Below are positions 7,470 through 14,799 of a stretch of DNA of 23,578 nt, piece after piece. Both the position numbers and the translations under genes were made by a program. Position 1 is the stretch's first letter. Every line of letters starts with the position of its first letter. The DNA is from a virus. The notes beneath the pieces are model-generated. The model was not told where the DNA came from. It saw only the letters and a program-made list of their open reading frames with translations, and searched no databases. The DNA is taken from IMG/VR virus record IMGVR_UViG_3300028837_003277, positions 1 through 23,578 of that record. One strand, given 5' to 3'.

Positions 7470-7760
7470 GTGGTGGACCTGGGGGCAGGATTCACGCTGA
7501 CGCCGGGTGCCAGTTACCAGCCGGTGACGAACTCCACGGGGGGGTCCATCACATCGGACACCTCCACGGCTATTGTAGATGGCGCTGTTCCTGGAGTGAT
7601 CTTGATCATCGTGAACGAGGATGCCCAGGACATTGTCCTGAAAGACGCGGCGAACACTCAGTTGGGTGGAGACATCACCCTGACCGGGGGAGCCGATGAC
7701 TCGATCACATTGCTTTGGGATGGTACCGATTGGACCTGCCTGTCGGTTCACGATAACTGA
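7470..7760 (+). CDS. C-terminal fragment of the surface-type protein, or separate small beta-rich protein
   Basis: From GTG 7470 this encodes 96 residues: VDLGAGFTLTPGASYQPVTN, STGGSITSDTSTAIVDGA, VPGVILIIVNEDAQDIVLKD, then LGGDITLTGGADDSITLLWD and GTDWTCLSV. It looks like a compact beta-sandwich or fibre head. The same frame is sensible back to 7398 (GETLKNTTDTAWQVGGFLG), just after the stop of the previous fragment, so it is probably the end of the gene that starts at 6277. Removing one C from CCC 7389-7391 joins them. GAGGAGG at 7458-7464 could permit independent initiation. It ends in TGATG, one base overlapping the protease gene. Confidence 0.55.
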   Translation: MVDLGAGFTLTPGASYQPVTNSTGGSITSDTSTAIVDGAVPGVILIIVNEDAQDIVLKDAANTQLGGDITLTGGADDSITLLWDGTDWTCLSVHDN

Positions 7761-8320
7761 TGACGACGTTCGCGTTTTGTTGCGCGAGTTTTGCAGAGAT
7801 GACGGAGCGGGCGGCGGGGGTGACGCCGCTGACCTCGCCGCCCGTCGATGCCGGCGACTTTGATCCGGCATGGCTCGAGGGACACGATCTGCTGTGGTTC
7901 GACCTGCACGGCCAGCCGGGGGCGGCCTGGTGGATGGGCGATAACCGGCTGATCGCGCTGACGGCGGGACAGATCCGGGATGCGGATCTGGGCGGGGCGA
8001 TCGTGTTCGCGCTGAACTGCTATCTGGCGGACGAGGGCTCGCCGATGTTGGATGCGCTGCTCGACGCCGGCGCGCGGTATGTGATCGGTGGGGACGGTCG
8101 GAACTGGGCCGGGCAGCGGACGTTGTATGGTGCGGCGGTCCTGGGGATGCGATTCGTGGAGGGGCTGTGCCAGGGGCAGGATCCACTCAGGGCGCTGGCG
8201 CTGGCGAAGCGACGGGTGAGGCTGTCGATGGTGCGAGATTGGTTGCTGAGGCGCGGGCAGCGGATCACGGCGGCAAAGGATACGTTGGCGTTTCGAGCTT
8301 ACTATAGGAGGTCAGCGTGA
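7760..8320 (+). CDS. CHAT/caspase-like (clan CD) cysteine protease candidate
   Basis: The 186-residue protein has the core of a clan CD peptidase. A hydrophobic strand ends in a histidine-glycine (LLWFDLHGQPG, His50), and a second hydrophobic strand ends in a cysteine (IVFALNCYLADE, Cys87). These are followed by the CHAT-like tail: LLDAGARYVIGG (about 100-111), then YGAAVLGMRFVEGLCQGQDP and RALALAKRRVRL (about 123-155). This parallels the H-G and S/A-C elements and the 'G-A..V...F...L..G..P..AL..A' helix pattern of CHAT proteases. It is small, with no partner domain in the same chain. It lies between two membrane-anchored protein genes inside a head operon, an unexpected place. Substrate unknown; assignment is by motif pattern only. 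Confidence 0.65.
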   Translation: MTTFAFCCASFAEMTERAAGVTPLTSPPVDAGDFDPAWLEGHDLLWFDLHGQPGAAWWMGDNRLIALTAGQIRDADLGGAIVFALNCYLADEGSPMLDALLDAGARYVIGGDGRNWAGQRTLYGAAVLGMRFVEGLCQGQDPLRALALAKRRVRLSMVRDWLLRRGQRITAAKDTLAFRAYYRRSA

Positions 8321-8826
8321 ACGGGTGGAGATTGTGGTCGGGCAGGTTGTTCACAGTTGCTGCTGTCGGCATCATCATTGCAGCGGTCGTCTTGGGAGTG
8401 ATTCAGGTAAGGGGGCTCCGGCCACTTCCGGAGGAGCCAGTTGCACGGAGCGTGGAGAATTACGGCTGGCTGAGGGTGGAGGAGATGACCGTCGCCGGGA
8501 CCGGGACGGAGGGGGCGGTGAGCGCGAGCCAGGCGAGCGACGAGGCGGTCCGGGGCCACATCTATGCGGTGCATCTGGATTTTTCTTCTTCGATCACGAC
8601 GACGACGGATCTTACGCTGACGCAGTCGTCCCCCTCGCTGACGGTGCTCCAGCTCACGGACTATTACACGGACACGTGGTTTTACCCGGGCGCCGAGTAC
8701 ACGAGTGTGGCCGGGGCCGGGTTGTCGGCGTATGACCGGCTGCTGGCGTCGGGGACGTTGACGGCGACGGTGGGAGAGACGATCTCGGGGACGATCGTGA
8801 CGGTGCGGGTGTATTGGGGGGAGTAG
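8317..8826 (+). CDS. membrane-anchored beta-rich protein with PEEPVAR linker
   Basis: The 169-residue protein has an N-terminal membrane segment (about residues 12-30, FTVAAVGIIIAAVVLGVIQV), a short linker PLPEEPVARSVENYG, and a beta/Thr-Ser-rich domain (about 80-169: HIYAVHLDFSSSITTTTDLT, LTVLQLTDYYTDTWFYPGAE, TLTATVGETISGTIVTVRVY). The C-terminal part resembles phage structural proteins that decorate heads or tails. The linker PEEPVAR is also present after the membrane segment of the protein at 6277, with near-identical DNA. Start ATG 8317 overlaps the protease stop by 4 bases. It may be a host-membrane display protein or a virion protein with an anchor; I cannot choose. Confidence 0.7.
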   Translation: MNGWRLWSGRLFTVAAVGIIIAAVVLGVIQVRGLRPLPEEPVARSVENYGWLRVEEMTVAGTGTEGAVSASQASDEAVRGHIYAVHLDFSSSITTTTDLTLTQSSPSLTVLQLTDYYTDTWFYPGAEYTSVAGAGLSAYDRLLASGTLTATVGETISGTIVTVRVYWGE

Positions 8827-8827
8827 G

Positions 8828-9004
8828 ATGATCACAAAGCGTTGGATTCTGCGACTGGTGAATGCCTGTATGTCCATCTTGCCCATGGTCAGGATTCGTT
8901 TCGTCATTGTGGCCAATGGATCAATATCATTGCTTGACAGGTTTGGTATCAGTTCGGCTGCTGTGAGAGCACGGATCAGTGAGTTGGCACAGGGCGGACA
9001 ATGA
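8828..9004 (+). CDS. 58-residue mini-gene carrying a tape-measure-like fragment
   Basis: ATG 8828 opens a 58-residue frame two bases after the previous stop. The first ~28 residues are basic-hydrophobic (ITKRWILRLVNACMSILPMV) and unrecognised. Residues 29-56 (with DRFGISSAAVRARISEL) match 19 of 28 residues of the tape measure protein encoded at 22683-22766 (DSFGISSGAVRARIEEL), ungapped. Many codons differ, so it is not a recent copy of the local gene. It may be a relic of another tape measure gene carried in by recombination. Whether it is translated is unknown. Confidence 0.45.
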   Translation: MITKRWILRLVNACMSILPMVRIRFVIVANGSISLLDRFGISSAAVRARISELAQGGQ

Positions 9005-9032
9005 CGGTTATCGGAGCTGAATGGAGGTACCG

Positions 9033-10304
9033 ATGCGGTATCTGAAGCGATTTGCGGAGCTGGTGAGTGACCAGGGCAACGGGGTTGTGGAGCACGTCAT
9101 CTCGGTGTTCGGAAATCAGGACGACGGCGGGGACATCGTCCACAACGGTGCATTCAAGAAAACGCTCCAGGAGAGCGGGCCGGCCGGGGCGGACCGGATT
9201 CGGGCTACGTGGCAACACGACATATGGGAGCCGATCGGGAAACCGCTGGAGATGGAGGAGGTGGGCAAGGCGGATCTTCCAGATCAAGTCCTGGTCCGGG
9301 CACCAGACGCCACGGGCGGACTCCGCGTCGTTACGAAGATCTCGATGACACACCGTGGGCAGGATGCATACACGTTGCTGCTCGACGAGGTGCTGCGGGA
9401 ATGGAGCATCGGCTACTATCCGGTCAAGCGACAGTGGGAAGACGACGTCGAAGGTGATCCGATCCGTCATTTGTTCGAGGTGAAGCTGATCGAGTACGCG
9501 CTAGTCACGTTGGCAATGAACATCGGTGCGGTGACGTCCGACGTGAAGGTGGTGGTCGCGTACCAGGATTTGCCGCTGGGGCCGGAGGATGAGGCGTGGG
9601 ACCACGATGCGGCGCTGGCCAGGGTGAAGGAATGGGCCGGTGGGGGCGATAGCCTGGAGGAGATGGATTGGGAGAAATTCCGATCGGCTCACGTGCTCTG
9701 GGATAAGGAGAGTCCAGAGCAGATGGGCAGCTATAAGCTGTTGATCGCCGACGTGGTCGACGGGAAAGTGACGGCGATGCCGCGAGGGATTTTTGCGGCG
9801 GCGGTGGCGCTGCAGGGAGGACGGGCCCCGATTCGGGAGTTCGACGACGGCGACGTGGAGGGCGCGAAGAAGCATCTTTCACGGTACTATGACCGGATGG
9901 AGCGGACAGCGCCGTGGGATCGGGATAAGGCCCTGACAGTGGAGTCGTTGATCGAGCTGGTCATCAGTAAAGCATCTCCCACGAAGCCGGTGGGTTTGGA
10001 TTCGTTCGTGACCGATCTGTTGCAGTTGCAGGCGCCGGGGGCGCAGGACGTGTGGCTGGAGCAGGTCGAGAGGTTCGCGTCGTCCTGGGCGGCGAACGCG
10101 GTGATTTTGAAAGAAGGCCGGATGCTCTCCGGCCGGAATGTCACGATCGTCGAGGATGCCATCCAGGAGATGCAGGAGGCGATAGCGGCGCTGCAGGTGT
10201 TGCTGGAGGCAGCCAAGCCGCCCGAGGAGCGGGCACTTACTGCGGCCAGGGCGATTCTACAGCGCAGGCTGGAGCTACAGTTATTCGAGTTGCAATCTAT
10301 GTAG
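9033..10304 (+). CDS. HK97-type prohead protease fused to a scaffold-like region
   Basis: ATG 9033 is preferred because TGGAGG (9022-9027) sits five bases upstream; ATG 9021 would add MEVP and place that site inside the gene. Residues about 1-165 are the U35 prohead protease: His62 in ATWQHDIWEP, Ser125 in LREWSIGYYP, and the LFEVKLIEYALVT strand. Residues about 185-290 (AWDHDAALARVKEWAGG to AKKHLSRYYDRM, with MGSYKLLIADV and MPRGIFAAAVALQGG) are a domain often found attached to phage proteases or capsid proteins. Residues about 300-423 are helical and probably scaffold. In such fusions the protease matures the prohead by cutting scaffold and capsid N-termini, then itself. Neighbour of the capsid gene, as expected. 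Confidence 0.9.
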   Translation: MRYLKRFAELVSDQGNGVVEHVISVFGNQDDGGDIVHNGAFKKTLQESGPAGADRIRATWQHDIWEPIGKPLEMEEVGKADLPDQVLVRAPDATGGLRVVTKISMTHRGQDAYTLLLDEVLREWSIGYYPVKRQWEDDVEGDPIRHLFEVKLIEYALVTLAMNIGAVTSDVKVVVAYQDLPLGPEDEAWDHDAALARVKEWAGGGDSLEEMDWEKFRSAHVLWDKESPEQMGSYKLLIADVVDGKVTAMPRGIFAAAVALQGGRAPIREFDDGDVEGAKKHLSRYYDRMERTAPWDRDKALTVESLIELVISKASPTKPVGLDSFVTDLLQLQAPGAQDVWLEQVERFASSWAANAVILKEGRMLSGRNVTIVEDAIQEMQEAIAALQVLLEAAKPPEERALTAARAILQRRLELQLFELQSM

Positions 10305-10316
10305 GAGGACGAAACG

Positions 10317-11621
10317 ATGAACTGGAAACAGTTGATGGAGAAAGCCCGGGAGCTCATCCACCAGGCCAAGGCGCTGATGGATGAGAACCAGGACGATGCC
10401 TGGACGCAGGAGCGAGAGAACCAGATCGAGGCGCTGCTGAACGAGTCCGACGACTTCAAGGAACGAGCCGAGCGAGCCCGGCGGGTGGAAACCGGGATGG
10501 CCTACTTTGAGGATCCGGCGGCCTCTCCGCCCCCGATGGCCGGAGAGACTCCGCCCGAGGCGATGGGCCAGGGCGGTATGACCGGAGATGCAGAGATCGA
10601 CACGGTGACGATCAACGCGGAGTACAAGGACACGTTCAGAGTCTATCTGATCGGCGGTATAGGCTCACTGAGCGCGAAACAGGTCGAGGTCCTGCAACGA
10701 GGATACGTCGAGGCCGACCGGAAGGTCCTGACTGGCAACACCGGCGTCGCCGGTGGGTTCCTGGTGGCGGCGGATTTCCGGGCCGTGATGGTCGAGGAGC
10801 AGGCCGCGCGGGCGTTCTTGCGCAACCTGGTGACCATGCAGCCGTGTTCGGGCGAGTTCCTGGAGATGCCGACGGTGGAGGCTCCGTCGTCCAACGCCGG
10901 GATCTATGCAAACGGGATCGTGTTCACCTGGGTCAACTCGCCGATGGACGAGGATACCGGGGACACGGAGCCAGAGTTCGGACTGATGCGGATCCCGATG
11001 CACGATGCGACGGCGAAGACCCGGCTGAGCATCAACATGGTCAACGACGCGGCCGTGAACATCGAGGCAAGCCTGCCGAGATGGTACGGTGAGGCGTGGG
11101 GGTTGCAGGAGGACTATGTGATCCTGCGCGGGACCGGGCGCGGGATGCCGCTGGGTATCCTGGAGGACACCGACATCACCGGGACCCACTACGTGGAAAC
11201 GGCGGCGTCGGGGACGGTCGGGGCGGACGATCTGATCGATCTGATGTACGACCTGGAGGCGCAGTACGCGGCAAACGCGGGGTGGGTCACCAGCCGGACT
11301 AATCTCAAGAGCGTGCGCAAGCTGAAGGACGGCGAGGGCAACTATCTGTGGCAGCCGGGGCTGCAGGCAGGTGAGCCGGACACGCTGCTGGGTGCTCCGG
11401 TGGCACAGTCGCCGTGGATGCCGAGTATCTCGGCCGGGAACTATTCGTTCATCTACGGCGATCTCAAACGGTACGCGCTGGGTGAGCGGCAGCGAATCAC
11501 GATGACCGTGCTGCGAGAGAAGTACATCGAGCAGTTGAAGATCGGCTACATGGCGCACATCCGCGTGGGTGGCCAGGCGATGATCGCGCGGGCGTTCCGC
11601 GTGTTGAAGATCAAGGCATAG
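10317..11621 (+). CDS. major capsid protein (HK97 fold)
   Basis: The 434-residue protein has HK97 capsid layout. The N-terminal ~70 residues form a charged coiled coil (delta/scaffold-like; MNWKQLMEKARELIHQAKAL and ERENQIEALLNESDDFKERA), then a Pro/Gly linker (about 70-90) where cleavage by the upstream protease is likely. The capsid fold follows: GNTGVAGGFLVAADFRAVMV (about 140-160), LVTMQPCSGEFLEMPTVEAP, LGILEDTDITG, WVTSRTNLKSVRKLKDGEGN, and the C-terminal SFIYGDLKRYALGERQRITM. Start ATG 10317 has TAGGAGGA upstream. It forms the icosahedral shell. No oddity seen. Confidence 0.95.
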   Translation: MNWKQLMEKARELIHQAKALMDENQDDAWTQERENQIEALLNESDDFKERAERARRVETGMAYFEDPAASPPPMAGETPPEAMGQGGMTGDAEIDTVTINAEYKDTFRVYLIGGIGSLSAKQVEVLQRGYVEADRKVLTGNTGVAGGFLVAADFRAVMVEEQAARAFLRNLVTMQPCSGEFLEMPTVEAPSSNAGIYANGIVFTWVNSPMDEDTGDTEPEFGLMRIPMHDATAKTRLSINMVNDAAVNIEASLPRWYGEAWGLQEDYVILRGTGRGMPLGILEDTDITGTHYVETAASGTVGADDLIDLMYDLEAQYAANAGWVTSRTNLKSVRKLKDGEGNYLWQPGLQAGEPDTLLGAPVAQSPWMPSISAGNYSFIYGDLKRYALGERQRITMTVLREKYIEQLKIGYMAHIRVGGQAMIARAFRVLKIKA

Positions 11622-11643
11622 TCCCCCTGACCCTCACCCCCAG

Positions 11644-11666
11644 CCCCTCTCCCAGGGGGAGAGGGG
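11644..11666. repeat. perfect GC-rich hairpin after capsid gene
   Basis: The arms CCCCTCTCCC (11644-11653) and GGGAGAGGGG (11657-11666) pair perfectly around the loop AGG. Flanks extend it imperfectly (CCCTCACCC upstream, GGGTGGGTAAGGGG downstream). No T-run follows, so an intrinsic terminator is not indicated; it could moderate capsid mRNA decay or downstream transcription. A degenerate relative lies at 20841-20860. Confidence 0.8.
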
Positions 11667-11715
11667 AGGGCAGGGTGGGTAAGGGGCGTTATCGGAACTG
11701 TAGGAGATAAGACCG

Positions 11716-12168
11716 ATGCAACGAGCGATGGGAAGTGAAATTCTGAAGGTCGTGAACGTCGAGCTGCCGGACGTGTTGACGGCAGAGGCGCACACGTCGA
11801 GCGCAATCGACACGCAGATGGCCGTCGGCGGCTTGCTGCTGGTGGACCTGGGCGTGGCGGAGGCGGATGCAACTGTGGACGTGGTGGTGCAGCATTGTGC
11901 CACGTCGGACGGCAGTTACGCGACGTTGTTCACGGCCACTCAGTTGACGCAGGCCGGCGATGACGACGAGATGATCTACTACCTGGACATCGATTTCCAG
12001 AATCCGAACATCAACCGGTATCTGAAGGTCGTCACGACCGTCGGTACGGACGTGACTGATGGCGCGGTGTTGCTGATCCTGTTCGGCCACCGGCGCGAGG
12101 CGGTGTCGCAACCGGACGACGTCGCGGCGCTGGCCGGGAGCTGGGCGACTGGCATCGTGCCGTCGTAG
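11716..12168 (+). CDS. putative virion surface/decoration protein
   Basis: The 150-residue acidic protein is beta-rich: EILKVVNVELPDVLTAEAHT, AVGGLLLVDLGVAEADATVD, VVVQHCATSDGSYATLFTAT, INRYLKVVTTVGTDVTDGAV. The pattern 'VDVVVQHCATSDGSYATLFTA' is common in phage structural proteins encoded after the capsid gene, many of them probable decoration or head-completion proteins. AGGAGA at 11702-11707 supports ATG 11716. No enzyme motif is visible. Role by position and fold pattern only. Confidence 0.65.
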   Translation: MQRAMGSEILKVVNVELPDVLTAEAHTSSAIDTQMAVGGLLLVDLGVAEADATVDVVVQHCATSDGSYATLFTATQLTQAGDDDEMIYYLDIDFQNPNINRYLKVVTTVGTDVTDGAVLLILFGHRREAVSQPDDVAALAGSWATGIVPS

Positions 12169-12198
12169 TGTCGTAGGTGAGGCGAGAGGGACCGCGGC

Positions 12199-12375
12199 GT
12201 GGAACAGGTCGAAATCGAATATACAGACAATCGGGGTTTGACGTGGCTGACGCATGAGGAAGCGCAACGACTTGTTCAACGTGGCGAGGCCAGGTTGACC
12301 GGGCGCACGCGGACCCTCTCGCCTGAAAACAAGGTGATCGTGCCGGAGTACTCGCGGCACGGGGAGGAACGATGA
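12199..12375 (+). CDS. small hypothetical protein (58 residues)
   Basis: GTG 12199 (ribosome site GAGAGGG about 9 bases upstream) opens a 58-residue frame ending at TGA 12373-12375, overlapping the next gene by ATGA. The sequence is charged and contains YTDNRGLTWLTHEEAQRLVQ and LSPENKVIVPEY. It looks like a genuine compact protein: codon composition matches the neighbours and the overlap is typical of this operon. Small proteins with a 'W-L-x-x-E-A-x-x-L-V-x-x-G-x-A' pattern occur after capsid genes in other phages, function unknown. Confidence 0.65.
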   Translation: MEQVEIEYTDNRGLTWLTHEEAQRLVQRGEARLTGRTRTLSPENKVIVPEYSRHGEER

Positions 12376-12884
12376 TCGAAGAGAGATTCGGATTGGCAAT
12401 GAGACGAGCGATGCACGTCGGCAAGATGCAGCAGGTTGCGCTCCGGATCGGCGGTCACGCGATGCTGGAGTTGTTCGACGCCGACGGCAAGCTGAAAGAG
12501 CGGCGCGAGACCAACAACCTGGTGGTGAACACCGGTCTGTATCACATCGCGGATCAGCTCAGCGACCAGGGTGAGTCGGCAATGAGCCACATGGCCGTGG
12601 GGACGGACGACACGGCTGTGGCCGCGGGTGATACGGCGCTGGGGACTGAGGTCGGGCGCGTGGCACTCACGTCGACGACGCAGGGCAGCGGCGCGAGCGC
12701 GGACGAGGTGACTTACGTGGGCACATTTGGGGCCGGGACCGGGACCGGGGCATTGGTGGAGGCCGGGATCTTGAACGCCTCCTCGGATGGGATCCTGCTG
12801 TGTCACACCACGTTCGACGTGATCAACAAGGGCGCGAGCGACAGTCTCACTATCACCTGGGTGCTGACCATTTCAGCGTCGTAG
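12372..12884 (+). CDS. phage structural protein (tail/fibre-associated type)
   Basis: The 170-residue protein has a helical N-terminus (1-25), then GHAMLELFDADGKLKERRET with NNLVVNTGLYHIADQL (about 28-60), then MAVGTDDTAVAAGDTALGTE and VGRVALTS, followed by VTYVGTFGAGTGTGALVEAG and NKGASDSLTITWVLTIS. This 'MAVGT..TA..AGDTALGTE' to 'LTITW.LT' layout is a familiar phage structural module, often labelled tail fibre or tail protein. Here it sits in the head block, so it may decorate the capsid. Start ATG 12372 overlaps the previous gene by 4 bases. Confidence 0.7.
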   Translation: MIEERFGLAMRRAMHVGKMQQVALRIGGHAMLELFDADGKLKERRETNNLVVNTGLYHIADQLSDQGESAMSHMAVGTDDTAVAAGDTALGTEVGRVALTSTTQGSGASADEVTYVGTFGAGTGTGALVEAGILNASSDGILLCHTTFDVINKGASDSLTITWVLTISAS

Positions 12885-12903
12885 CACGTGATTGTGAGTG
12901 TGT

Positions 12904-12933
12904 GAGGCGTGGGCTCGGGTGAGTCCACGCCTC
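12904..12933. other. 13-bp stem-loop between structural genes
   Basis: GAGGCGTGG (12904-12912) pairs with CCACGCCTC (12925-12933), and the inner bases GCTC/GAGT extend the stem to 13 pairs (one G-U) around a GGGT tetraloop. It fills the gap 12885-12949, just before the ribosome site AGGAG (12938-12942) of the next gene. No T-run follows. It may be an mRNA processing or stability element; a terminator is not supported. Confidence 0.65.
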
Positions 12934-12949
12934 ATGCCAGGAGTCTGAT

Positions 12950-13405
12950 GTGGCTGATCTGACGCTGTCTCTGGCGGATTCAGTTGTAGCGACGCTCGGC
13001 GATCTGGCGTTCGTCGAGACGCCGGGGATTTTGGTGGAGCTGCAGGGCAACGCGGCGGGCCGGGCGGTGGCCCGGCGGATCACACTGCTGGAGAGTGACA
13101 CGCTGCCAGTGCTCGTTTTCCTCGTCACGGACGGGGAGAACGGCGTGTACGATCTGAGTGACGCGACGGTGACACTCCGCATGCGGGAACGGGAGGCGGA
13201 CGCCGGCGACTATAAGATCGACGCGGAATGCACGCACCTGGATGATCCGATCAACCCGACGATGCCCGGCCTGGTGGAGTATCGGTTGACGGCGGACGAC
13301 ACGGATACGGCGGGGGAGTATTATGCTGAGCTGATAATGGATTTTGGTGGAACTCTGGTGTATACGACGGAGATGTTCGTGGTGCGAATCCGGGAGCGGT
13401 TGTAA
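12950..13405 (+). CDS. BppU-like baseplate/fibre domain protein
   Basis: The 151-residue protein contains LLESDTLPVLVFLVTDGENG, then VYDLSDATVTLRMRER, LVEYRLTADDTDTAGEYYAE and TTEMFVVRIRERL. This matches the N-terminal Ig-like domain family of phage baseplate upper proteins. The same arrangement, including the preceding LADSVVATLGDLAFVETPGI segment, recurs as the C-terminal ~135 residues of the 1004-residue protein at 14796 (LADQV to FVVRIRERL). The short protein therefore looks like the minimal form, with one repeat plus the terminal domain. Start GTG 12950 has AGGAG seven bases upstream. It ends TAATG with one base overlapping the next gene. Confidence 0.75.
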   Translation: MADLTLSLADSVVATLGDLAFVETPGILVELQGNAAGRAVARRITLLESDTLPVLVFLVTDGENGVYDLSDATVTLRMREREADAGDYKIDAECTHLDDPINPTMPGLVEYRLTADDTDTAGEYYAELIMDFGGTLVYTTEMFVVRIRERL

Positions 13406-14136
13406 TGGCGATCGCATTTGATGAGGTCGACGACTACTACACCATCGCCGACGCCGCCGGATTGACGTTGCAGGACGGCGACTGGTGCGTGGGGATCTGG
13501 ACTAAACTAGACGACCTCACCGGCGAGGACTACCAGAAATTGTTGTCTAATAACCAACTGGACACCAATGGATCGATGAATCTGTACCCGTTCGAAACCA
13601 ACCACGCATTCTTATCGGGCAAGTGGCGGATGAACGTGACAGATGGCGACGGTACGGTGTGTAATCCAACGTCCAGTAGTGCGCCAGGCGCCGACTCCAA
13701 GTGGCGCCTGGTCATCATGCAGCGCGATGCAACTCCACAGGAAATCCAACTGTGGCTTTGCGAGGCCAATGGGGTGGCCTCCAAAGAGGGAAGTGAGCCC
13801 GACACCGATCTCGGTGCCATAGACGGTGGTGACTGGTACGTCGCCCGGGCAAGCGACGGCAGAGCCGACCTCTATTACGGCGGAATCGCCGCCGAACTCT
13901 TCAAAGGTGACTTTGCCCTCACCCAAGCGCAAATTGAGACCCTCGCCGCCGGGTTGCCCATCAAGTCGCTCGCAAAGCAGGCCAGCCTCACGCTCGACGT
14001 GTATCTCCCGATGTGGGAGGCCGACGCTACGCTGCTGGACTATTCCAACAACGGCAACGATGCCACCCGCTCCAGCGCACCTACTACCACTACACATCCA
14101 CCCATTTGTACGCCCACCAAGAGACGGAGAATGTAG
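13405..14136 (+). CDS. ConA/LamG-like lectin-fold protein
   Basis: The 243-residue protein opens with MAIAFDEVDDYYTIADAAGL then TLQDGDWCVGIWTKLDD, the typical first strands of a concanavalin A-like/LamG domain ('F.G.DDYV.I.D...L......T...W.K'). The last part of the domain is GGIAAELFKGDFALTQAQIE with LAAGLPIKSL and DVYLPMWEAD (about 170-220), again the family pattern. Such domains bind glycans and occur in phage fibres and adhesins. The final ~25 residues (PTTTTHPPICTPTKRRRM) are a Pro/Thr-rich basic tail. It abuts the next gene with no gap. Target sugar unknown. Confidence 0.75.
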   Translation: MAIAFDEVDDYYTIADAAGLTLQDGDWCVGIWTKLDDLTGEDYQKLLSNNQLDTNGSMNLYPFETNHAFLSGKWRMNVTDGDGTVCNPTSSSAPGADSKWRLVIMQRDATPQEIQLWLCEANGVASKEGSEPDTDLGAIDGGDWYVARASDGRADLYYGGIAAELFKGDFALTQAQIETLAAGLPIKSLAKQASLTLDVYLPMWEADATLLDYSNNGNDATRSSAPTTTTHPPICTPTKRRRM

Positions 14137-14799
14137 ATGCAAGGGCCATTTCTCAGAAAATATGGCGTTGAGACCAAGATAGACTTTGTCCTCTACGACA
14201 CCGACGGTGCCAGCCTCAAGACGGATGCCTCCCACGCCAGCGGTGACAGTACCATCATGAAGGATGAGGGGGCAGAGGCGAACACGTCCAACGGATTCGT
14301 CGATGAAGGCAACGGCTACTCCATCACGCTCACCGCCACGGAGATGCAAGCCGCTCGGATCGTCGTCTATGTGATCGATCAGACGAGTCCGGCCGTGTGG
14401 CTGGACGAGGCTCTGGTCGTCGAGACGTATGGAAATGCATCTGCACAGCATGCTTTCGACCTGGACGATAATGATCTGAATGACGACACGTACCAGGCCA
14501 AGGTGTGGTTGACGGACGACGACGGCAACACCTACGACCGGTATGTGGGTGTGTGGTTCAAGAACGGTGAGCCGATCACCTCCGGGATCACGAGCCCGAC
14601 GATCCAGGTGATTCAGGCGAGCGACGGAAATGACCTGGTCAGCGTGCAGTCGATGACGCAAATCGGCAGCACGGGGATGTACAAGTATGACGAGAATACA
14701 AATCGGATCGCGGACGGTGCTGTGTACGTTGCCAAGGTGCAGGCGACGATCGATAGTGCGACGAGGACGTGGTATCAACCCGTGGGGCGGGATGGATGA
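14137..14799 (+). CDS. phage structural protein, beta-rich
   Basis: The 220-residue protein starts MQGPFLRKYGVETKIDFVLY and contains DGASLKTDASHASGDSTIMK, NGYSITLTATEMQAARIVVY, VIDQTSPAVWLDEALVVETY and NASAQHAF. This sequence type is common in phage contigs next to fibre genes and is built of Ig-like strands. Residues about 115-215 (AKVWLTDDDGNTYDRYVGVW to YVAKVQATIDSATRTWYQP) look like a second beta domain. I would expect an accessory or linker protein of a fibre or surface complex. It overlaps the next gene by ATGA. No catalytic motif seen. Confidence 0.65.
   Translation: MQGPFLRKYGVETKIDFVLYDTDGASLKTDASHASGDSTIMKDEGAEANTSNGFVDEGNGYSITLTATEMQAARIVVYVIDQTSPAVWLDEALVVETYGNASAQHAFDLDDNDLNDDTYQAKVWLTDDDGNTYDRYVGVWFKNGEPITSGITSPTIQVIQASDGNDLVSVQSMTQIGSTGMYKYDENTNRIADGAVYVAKVQATIDSATRTWYQPVGRDG

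Noticed and set aside
11644-11666. Intrinsic terminator after the capsid gene
   Set aside because: The stem is strong but followed by purine-rich sequence with no T-run.
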